Positions 52,425-57,386 of a DNA stretch of 57,386 nucleotides are shown here, in pieces. Numbering within the stretch: position 1 is the first letter of the stretch; each line of letters begins with the position of its first letter. The notes below the pieces were generated by a model. That model was not told where the DNA came from. It saw nothing but the letters and a program-made list of their open reading frames with translations, and made no database searches. This stretch comes from Rhodopseudomonas sp. BR0M22 (lineage in GTDB: Bacteria; Pseudomonadota; Alphaproteobacteria; Rhizobiales; Xanthobacteraceae), in assembly GCF_010907035.1 (NCBI RefSeq), contig NZ_QUMK01000033.1, forward strand, positions 1 to 57,386. Direction: 5' to 3'. Position numbers and translations under genes: made by a program.

Positions 52425-53027
52425 TCAGCTCCCTTGGCTGAGGCGTGTGGTGCGCGGGATCGCCACCACCTGATCGCCGCTCACCAGCACCACGTCGAGG
52501 CCGCGCGGAAACAGCGCGGCGTTGAAACTCAGGCGATCGAACAGGTCGGCCGGCTGCAGCGATGCCTGCAGCAGCGCCTCGCCGTCGATGCCTGGACCGT
52601 GCAGCCGGTAGCTGGCGCCGGAGCCCAGCGCCTGCACTTGAATAATGAGTGTGGTCGAACGGTCCGGATATTCGGGCGTGCCGAGCGCGAACCGCTCTAG
52701 CGGCAGAAGGGCCGAGCCGTCACCGATCAGCGCGAACGCCGCAGTAGAAGGATCGTCGGTCAGCGGCGCCCCGGTGTGAAACTTCAGCCAGCGCGCGGCC
52801 GTGCCGTCCGCCGCGATCGCGGCGTCGAGCCAGATCGGCGTGTCGTGGTCGAACAGCGTCAACGCCAGTGCGGCGCTGGCGTGCATCAGCGGCGCCGGTG
52901 TGCCGGCCTCGAAGGTGATGCGTTGAATGCGGCCGGGCCGCGCCATCGCTTCCATCACGGCGCGGAAGGTCGATTGCGCGCCGAGCACCTTGTCGGCAAA
53001 GCCGGCGGCAAGTTCGGTGGTGGTCAT
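52425..53027 (-). CDS. phnH: C-P lyase core subunit PhnH
   Basis: 200 residues. Conserved segments: QSTFRAVMEAMARPGRIQRI, LTLFDHDTPIWLD, FHTGAPLTDDPSTAAFALI, LGTPEYPDRSTTLIIQV, and RLHGPGIDGE. Structural partner of PhnGIJ. It lies 2 bp after phnG. Confidence 0.95.
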   Translation of the reverse strand: MTTTELAAGFADKVLGAQSTFRAVMEAMARPGRIQRITFEAGTPAPLMHASAALALTLFDHDTPIWLDAAIAADGTAARWLKFHTGAPLTDDPSTAAFALIGDGSALLPLERFALGTPEYPDRSTTLIIQVQALGSGASYRLHGPGIDGEALLQASLQPADLFDRLSFNAALFPRGLDVVLVSGDQVVAIPRTTRLSQGS

Positions 53028-53029
53028 GG

Positions 53030-53509
53030 TCAGCCCTCGCCTCGCACCAGCGTGTAGAAATCGACTTTGGTGGCAGCCGTCCGGGCGGCCTTTTCGGCGC
53101 GTGCGGCTTCGACTTCAGTCTGCAGCGGCGCGATCACCTCGGTCTCGACCGCAGCCGAATAGTCCGCCGATTGCAGCAGCGCGTCGCACAGCGCGATCAG
53201 CTTCGCCTTGGTACGGTCTCGCCCCAGCGTGTAGCCGAACCCGACCTCGCCGCTGGCGAGCCGCACCGCGGCGCGCGACACCGTCGCCTCGCCGACATTG
53301 AAGGCGGAGCCGTCGCCGCCGATCCGGCCGCGCAGCATCACCAGTCCCTGTTCGGGTTCGCGCAGCAGCGTGAACGCCGGCGGAGCCAGCGTGTCGAGGC
53401 GCGCGCCGATCGCGGCAGTCTCGGATGCGGCCAGTACCGCCATCGCGGCGCGCCGGCGCGCGGTTGCGGCTTGTTCGGGGGAGTTTTGTGTCTCCGCGTG
53501 CATCGCCAT
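53030..53509 (-). CDS. phnG: C-P lyase core subunit PhnG
   Basis: 159 residues from ATG 53509 (MAMHAETQNSPEQ). Conserved: RRAAMAVLAASETAAIGARL, LREPEQGLVMLRGRIGGDG, FNVGEATVSRAAVRL and GFGYTLGRDRTKAKLIALCD. First gene of the C-P lyase operon; the operator palindrome starts 9 bp upstream of the ATG. A longer open frame would run through the operator and is rejected. Confidence 0.94.
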   Translation of the reverse strand: MAMHAETQNSPEQAATARRRAAMAVLAASETAAIGARLDTLAPPAFTLLREPEQGLVMLRGRIGGDGSAFNVGEATVSRAAVRLASGEVGFGYTLGRDRTKAKLIALCDALLQSADYSAAVETEVIAPLQTEVEAARAEKAARTAATKVDFYTLVRGEG

Positions 53510-53517
53510 TGCCCAAC

Positions 53518-53547
53518 TCAAGTTGTCTATGTTAATAGACAACTTGA
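53518..53547. promoter_or_regulatory. PhnF operator palindrome
   Basis: TCAAGTTGTCTAT (53518-53530), GTTA, ATAGACAACTTGA (53535-53547): 13-bp perfect arms in the gap between divergent phnG and phnF. GTCTAT..ATAGAC suits a GntR/HutC-type dimer. The -10 of the phnG promoter lies at its centre. Confidence 0.78.
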
Positions 53548-53558
53548 TAGAAGCACAA
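53530..53558 (-). promoter_or_regulatory. Candidate phnG operon promoter
   Basis: On the minus strand TTGTGC (53553-53558), 17 bp, TTAACA (53530-53535). The -10 element is inside the operator, so repressor binding would block it. On the plus strand TTGTCT (53523-53528) and GATAGA (53546-53551), 17 bp apart, could serve phnF. Confidence 0.45.
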
Positions 53559-53614
53559 TGTGAAAACTCGATGACGACGAATTCCGTGGCGATGATCACA
53601 AAAGCGTGCCTGTC

Positions 53615-54343
53615 ATGACCGCCGAGGCACTCACTTCAGGCGTCGCGTTGTGGCGTCAGGTCGCCGACGGCATCGAGCTGGCGATCGCCGACGGCCGCTA
53701 TCTGCCCGGCGGCAAACTGCCGGGGGAGACCGAGATCGCCGAGAATTATGGGGTGAACCGTCACACCGTCCGGCGGGCGCTCGCAGCGCTGGCGGAGCGT
53801 GGATTGGTGCGCGCCGAGCGTGGCAGCGGCACTTTCGTGCGCAGCCGGCGGATCGCCTATCCGCTGCGCACCCGGACGCGGTTTTCCGAAATCATCAATG
53901 CGGGCGGGCGCGAGCCGCGCGGTCAACTGATCGCCGCGGAGCGCGAGCCGGCCACCGGCGCGCTGGCCGGCCAGCTCGATCTCGACATCGGTGCGCCGCT
54001 GTTCCGGATCGAAGCGCTGCGGTCGGCGGACGGCGTGCCGATCAGCCGCGGCACCACCTGGCTGTCGGCGGTGCGATTTCCCGATGCGCCCAAGGTGTTC
54101 GCGGCGAAACGCTCGATGACCAAGGTGCTGGCGCATTACGGCGTCAACGATTATCGCCGGCTGTCGACCCGGATCACCGCCTCGATCGTGGATGCGGCCG
54201 ATGCTGCGCGGCTCGATCTGCCTGCCGGGCGCCCGGTGTTGGTGGTGGAGAGCATCGACGTCGCCGCCGACGGCACCCCGCTGCTGACTTCCCGTGCCCG
54301 CTTTGCGGCAGAGCGGGTCGAGTTCGTGATCGAGCCGGACTAG
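53615..54343 (+). CDS. phnF: GntR/HutC-family phosphonate operon repressor
   Basis: 242 residues from ATG 53615; an in-frame GTG at 53606 is the alternative. The winged helix (PGETEIAENYGVNRHTVRRA, AERGSGTFV) is followed by a UTRA ligand domain (FSEIINAGGREPRGQLIA ... VLVVESIDVAADGTPL). It should repress phnG-N and itself from the palindrome upstream and release it with a phosphonate or phosphate-ester signal. Confidence 0.92.
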   Translation: MTAEALTSGVALWRQVADGIELAIADGRYLPGGKLPGETEIAENYGVNRHTVRRALAALAERGLVRAERGSGTFVRSRRIAYPLRTRTRFSEIINAGGREPRGQLIAAEREPATGALAGQLDLDIGAPLFRIEALRSADGVPISRGTTWLSAVRFPDAPKVFAAKRSMTKVLAHYGVNDYRRLSTRITASIVDAADAARLDLPAGRPVLVVESIDVAADGTPLLTSRARFAAERVEFVIEPD

Positions 54344-54364
54344 CCGGCATCGTGGCCGCGATGA

Positions 54365-54520
54365 CTAACCGCCATTGCCGGTGGCGAGCACGATGGCGGC
54401 ATTGATGGCGATGCTGACGATCATCAGCGCGCCGAGCAGCAAGCTCGACCGCCACGCCTTCCGCGCCCTCACGTTAGCTCTGCAATCTCCCCGACCATTG
54501 ATCACTCGCTGGCTGTACAT
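54365..54520 (-). CDS. 51-residue single-helix membrane protein
   Basis: Starts MYSQRVINGRGDCRANVRAR, then one hydrophobic helix (SSLLLGALMIVSIAINAAIV) and a short LATGNGG tail. A strong GGAGG lies 7 nt before the ATG. The basic N-terminus predicts the N-in orientation. It lies 146 bp downstream of phnE on the same strand and converges with phnF (21-bp gap). No family recognised; a role with the phosphonate transporter is only suggested by position. Confidence 0.6.
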   Translation of the reverse strand: MYSQRVINGRGDCRANVRARKAWRSSLLLGALMIVSIAINAAIVLATGNGG

Positions 54521-54632
54521 GCTCGATCCTCCGTGCCGTTCGGGCCTCGCCGACTGCGGGGAGAAGATCGGACAATCAGAATAAAGGATCGAGACGGCAA
54601 TCGGCGCGGTTTTATAAGTGCGACATAAAGAG

Positions 54633-54656
54633 CCGGCGGGCGACCGCGCCGCCCGG
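54633..54656 (-). terminator. Hairpin downstream of phnE
   Basis: CGGGCG (54637-54642) and CGCCCG (54650-54655) pair. On the minus strand the stem is followed by CTCTTTATG, a short U-tract. Weak intrinsic terminator or processing site before the small membrane protein gene. Confidence 0.35.
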
Positions 54657-54666
54657 TCCCCGACGA

Positions 54667-55533
54667 TCAAGCGACCGCCTTTCGGCCGATGATCGCGAAG
54701 CGCAGCTTGCTGGAAATCCAGTCGATCGACGCGACGGTGATCAGGATCATCAGGATCAGGAACGACACCTTCTGCCATTCCAGCACCCGGATCTGCTCGG
54801 TGAGCTGCAGGCCGATGCCGCCGGCGCCGACGATGCCGATGATGGTCGCCGAGCGGGTATTGGATTCGAAGAAGTAGAGTAACTGGCTGGCGAGGATCGG
54901 CACCACCTGAGGTAACAGACCGAACCGCACGCTGTGGACGTGCGAGCCGCCGGTGGCCTTGACGCCTTCGATCGGCTTGTTGTCGGCGGCCTCGAAGGCT
55001 TCGGAGAACAGTTTGCCGAAATTGCCGAAGTCCGAGCACATCACCGCGAGGATTCCGGCGAACGGGCCGAGCCCGACGACGCCGACCCAGATCAGCGCCC
55101 AGATCAACGTATCGACGCCGCGCACCATGTCGAGCAGCCGCCGGGTCAATAGTTGCAGCGGGCGAATCCGCAGCACGTTGCGGGCCGCCAGGAACGACAC
55201 CGGGAATGCCAGCAGCGCGCCGCCGAGCGTGCCGAGAAACGCGATCGCCAGCGTTTCGCCCATCGCGTGCAGATAGACTTGCGCGAGCTGCCACGATCCC
55301 GGATCGGGCGGCAGCATCAGGCCGAGAAATTCGATCAGACGGCCGATGCCGCTGAATAACCTGTCAAACGGGATCTCAAGACGGATCAGGCCGAACACGA
55401 AGATGGCCGCGGCCAAGGTCAGACCGCCGATCAGCTTGGCGCGGTTGATCCAGTTGGGACGGAAGTGTTCGGGAAAGCGGGCGGCGATGCCGGCTTCGTC
55501 GCCGAAGCTCAGGGTGCGGCGGGCGGTGCTCAT
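54667..55533 (-). CDS. phnE: Phosphonate ABC transporter permease (second PhnE)
   Basis: 288 residues. About six helices (LIGGLTLAAAIFVFGLIRLE; ETLAIAFLGTLGGALLAFPV; LIWALIWVGVVGLGPFAGIL and others) and the permease EAA-like loop EGVKATGGSHVHSVRFGLLP, followed by RSATIIGIVGAGGIGLQL. Its start overlaps the first permease by 4 bp. Two PhnE-like permeases together suggest a heterodimeric channel. Confidence 0.93.
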   Translation of the reverse strand: MSTARRTLSFGDEAGIAARFPEHFRPNWINRAKLIGGLTLAAAIFVFGLIRLEIPFDRLFSGIGRLIEFLGLMLPPDPGSWQLAQVYLHAMGETLAIAFLGTLGGALLAFPVSFLAARNVLRIRPLQLLTRRLLDMVRGVDTLIWALIWVGVVGLGPFAGILAVMCSDFGNFGKLFSEAFEAADNKPIEGVKATGGSHVHSVRFGLLPQVVPILASQLLYFFESNTRSATIIGIVGAGGIGLQLTEQIRVLEWQKVSFLILMILITVASIDWISSKLRFAIIGRKAVA

Positions 55534-56426
55534 CGTCGCTCCTGACCGATCAGGCGGCGGCGCACGCCTTCGGTGAAGTAGTCGATCGCCATCACGGTGA
55601 CGATGATCAGCAGCAGGATGGCGCTGACATCGCTGTAATAGAACTTGCGCACCGCTTCGATCAGGTCCTGGCCGATGCCACCGGCACCGACGAAGCCCAT
55701 CACGGCCGCGCCGCGGACGTTGATCTCGAACCGCAGTAGTGCGTAGCTGACGAAGTTCGACAGCACCTGCGGCACCACGGCGAAGCGCACCATCTCGAAC
55801 CAGTCACCGCCGGACGACACCACGCCTTCGAGCGGCTTGTCGTCGATGTTCTCGACGACTTCGGCGAACAGTTTGCCGAGCGCGCCGGCGGTGTGAATCG
55901 CGATCGCCAGCACGCCCGGCAGCGGGCCGAGTCCGAACGCCAGCACGAACAGCAGCGCGAACACGATCTCCGGCACGGTGCGGCAGAATTCAAGGAAGCG
56001 GCGGGTGACGAAGACCAGCGCGCGCGAACGCACCAGATTGGCCGAGGCGAGAAAGCACAGCGCGAAGCCGGCAAGCGCGCCGAGCAGCGTGCCCACATAG
56101 GCGATCAGGATGGTGTCGAGCAGCAGACCGGTCCAGCGCTTGATGCCCCAGAACCATTCGTTGATGTCGGTCCACAGCGTCGCCAGCGCCAGCTTCGGCG
56201 CGATCGAGATGAAGTAGGACGGAAATCGCCAGAAATTCTCGGCCAGCTTGACCAGATCGACTTCGCCCATCCAGGCCGCCGCGGCGATCGCGGCGATCAG
56301 GATCGCGCCGCCGAGCGCCAGCCGCCGCCGCTTCTCGGCCACCGCCGCATCGTAATGATCGGCGAGTGCACGAAGCTGGGGTTCGGGAAGTTCGGTGACG
56401 GCTGCCTGCATGCGGGTATCCGACAT
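55530..56426 (-). CDS. phnE: Phosphonate ABC transporter permease (first PhnE)
   Basis: 298 residues from ATG 56426 (MSDTRMQAAVTELPEPQLRA). Helices include ALGGAILIAAIAAAAWM, LLDTILIAYVGTLLGALAGF, ALLFVLAFGLGPLPGVLAIA and SAILLLIIVTVMAIDYFTEG; the coupling loop is EGVVSSGGDWFEMVRFAVVP. It follows phnD by 53 bp. Homologous to the next gene but clearly diverged. Confidence 0.93.
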   Translation of the reverse strand: MSDTRMQAAVTELPEPQLRALADHYDAAVAEKRRRLALGGAILIAAIAAAAWMGEVDLVKLAENFWRFPSYFISIAPKLALATLWTDINEWFWGIKRWTGLLLDTILIAYVGTLLGALAGFALCFLASANLVRSRALVFVTRRFLEFCRTVPEIVFALLFVLAFGLGPLPGVLAIAIHTAGALGKLFAEVVENIDDKPLEGVVSSGGDWFEMVRFAVVPQVLSNFVSYALLRFEINVRGAAVMGFVGAGGIGQDLIEAVRKFYYSDVSAILLLIIVTVMAIDYFTEGVRRRLIGQERR

Positions 56427-56479
56427 GACGACGTGGGCGACCGGTGGGGCTCCCACGTCCGATGATGTGCTGGGATGCG

Positions 56480-57386
56480 TCAGGATTTCGACTTGCGCAG
56501 GCTGTCGACGAACTTGATCAGCTCGACCACCGGCTCGTAGTCCTTGTGGCTGGTCGCCGCATAAGGCTTGGCCTTGCCTTCATAGATCTTGTTGAAGGTT
56601 TCCGGATCGTTGGTGGCGAGGTCGAGCACCGCCTTGCGGATCGCCGCCTTGAGGTCTTCCGGCATGTCCGACAGGTAGGCCATCGGCGAGTTCACGATCA
56701 GGTCCGACTTCAGGATGATGCGGAAGTCCGCGGCCTTGACCATGCCCTTGCGGTCCATCCGCAGCAGGTTGGATTCGTCCTCGGTGTTCCACCAATTGAA
56801 GGCCGCATCGCAGGTGCCTTGGGCAACGCCGATCACCGCGTTCTCGTGGCTGCCGGCGTAGATCACCTTGGCGAAGAACTTGTCGGGATCGATCGACATC
56901 TTGTTCATCATGAAGCGCGGCACGTTGTTGCCGGAGGTCGAATTCGGATCGACCAGGCAGAGGTTCTTGCCCTTCAGGTCCTCGATCTTCTGGTAGGGCG
57001 AGTCCTTCTTCACATACAGCACCGAGTGATAGCCCTTGGAGCCGTCACCGTTGACCTCGATGGCGAACGGCTCGACCTTGGCGCCGACCAGATAGGCGCG
57101 GGCGTAGGACGCCGGCCCATACATGCCGATGTGGATGTTGCCGGCGCGCTGGCCTTCGATCACCGCGGCGTAGTCGTTGGCGATGCGCAGCTTCACCGGC
57201 ACGCCGAGCTGCTTGGTGAGGTAGTCGGTCAGCGGGGTCCAGCGGGTGGTGGTGCCCGAGGCGTTCTCGTCCGGGATCTTGCCGAACACCAGCTCGGGAT
57301 ATTTCGCCTTCCAGTCCTGTGCCGGCGCGGCCTGCGCGGTGAACGCCAGCGCCGCAGCGGCGGCGACGAGGGTACGGAGCTTGATC
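56480..57386 (-). CDS. phnD: Phosphonate ABC transporter substrate-binding protein (5' end cut)
   Basis: 302 codons to the window edge. The frame begins IKLRTLVAAAAALAFTAQAA, a signal peptide lacking perhaps only the first one or few residues. Conserved binding-protein parts: ELVFGKIPDENASG, LTKQLGVPVKLRIANDYAAV, IHIGMYGPASYARA, VDPNSTSGNNVPRFMM and VIYAGSHENAVIGVAQGTCD. It captures phosphonates in the periplasm for the PhnE pair. The ATPase gene phnC is not in the window and is expected just upstream. Confidence 0.94.
   Translation of the reverse strand, partial: IKLRTLVAAAAALAFTAQAAPAQDWKAKYPELVFGKIPDENASGTTTRWTPLTDYLTKQLGVPVKLRIANDYAAVIEGQRAGNIHIGMYGPASYARAYLVGAKVEPFAIEVNGDGSKGYHSVLYVKKDSPYQKIEDLKGKNLCLVDPNSTSGNNVPRFMMNKMSIDPDKFFAKVIYAGSHENAVIGVAQGTCDAAFNWWNTEDESNLLRMDRKGMVKAADFRIILKSDLIVNSPMAYLSDMPEDLKAAIRKAVLDLATNDPETFNKIYEGKAKPYAATSHKDYEPVVELIKFVDSLRKSKS

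Noticed and set aside
53510-53599. N-terminal extension of PhnG through the operator
   Set aside because: It would translate the palindrome and promoter; the ATG at 53509 matches PhnG proteins.

Overview
The window looks like a chromosomal segment of a purple non-sulfur alphaproteobacterium of the Rhodopseudomonas palustris type. The signs are high GC with strong third-position GC bias, rpmH-rnpA-yidC-ysxC-argB in one minus-strand run, a complete hup/hyp uptake [NiFe]-hydrogenase cluster bracketed by its own H2-sensing system, a phn C-P lyase operon, and Bradyrhizobiaceae-style palindromic repeats in many gaps. Species assignment is inference from gene content; no database search was run.

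Layout. 1-220: transposase remnant plus a palindromic repeat. 244-6591 (minus): HAD phosphatase, DUF1036 protein, argB, DUF423 membrane protein, ysxC, yidC, rnpA, rpmH. 6911-8446: orphan membrane histidine kinase. 8769-8845: tRNA-Arg(ACG). 8846-12110: a small accessory island with a Fic protein (plus) convergent with hipBA (minus); both promoters carry clear inverted repeats. 12292-32610: hydrogenase supercluster in the order hupUV, hupSLC, hupDEF, hupGHIJK, hypABFCDE, hoxA, hoxJ. HupUV senses H2. HoxJ/HoxA is the matching two-component pair, and HoxA keeps the sigma54-contact GAFTGA motif. Two sigma54 -24/-12 promoters, one before hupS and one before hupG, fit this circuit. 32656-36871: class I glutamine amidotransferase divergent from a 994-residue protein that joins both Nfn-type flavoprotein subunits to a rubrerythrin-like module. 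36896-44633: YgiQ-type radical SAM protein, TetR regulator and a three-gene HlyD/RbbA/ABC-2 exporter. 44787-46433: PepSY-type membrane protein and a 60-residue protein. 46544-57386: phosphonate block with an FMN-binding oxidase-like gene, phnN, M, L, K, J, I, H, G (minus), divergent phnF (plus), a new 51-residue membrane protein, phnE, phnE and phnD (minus; phnD is cut by the window end). A 30-bp near-perfect palindrome lies between phnG and phnF.

How it works together. H2 binding to HupUV changes HoxJ-HoxA signalling and switches on hupSLC (the enzyme that feeds electrons to quinone) and, through a second sigma54 promoter, the maturation genes. HypA/B supply nickel, HypE/F/C/D build the Fe(CN)2CO unit, HupD trims HupL, and HupF/G/H/I/J/K assist assembly. 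The hupV frame is open here, so H2 sensing should be functional, unlike the laboratory strain CGA009, in which hupV is reported to be frameshifted. The phn block imports phosphonates (PhnD/E) and cleaves the C-P bond under PhnF repression.

The observations I would follow up first are the Nfn-rubrerythrin fusion (33887-36871), the fic/hipBA island with its operator arrays, the second sigma54 promoter before hupG, a repeat element that has become a linker inside HupK, and the small membrane protein gene beside phnE.
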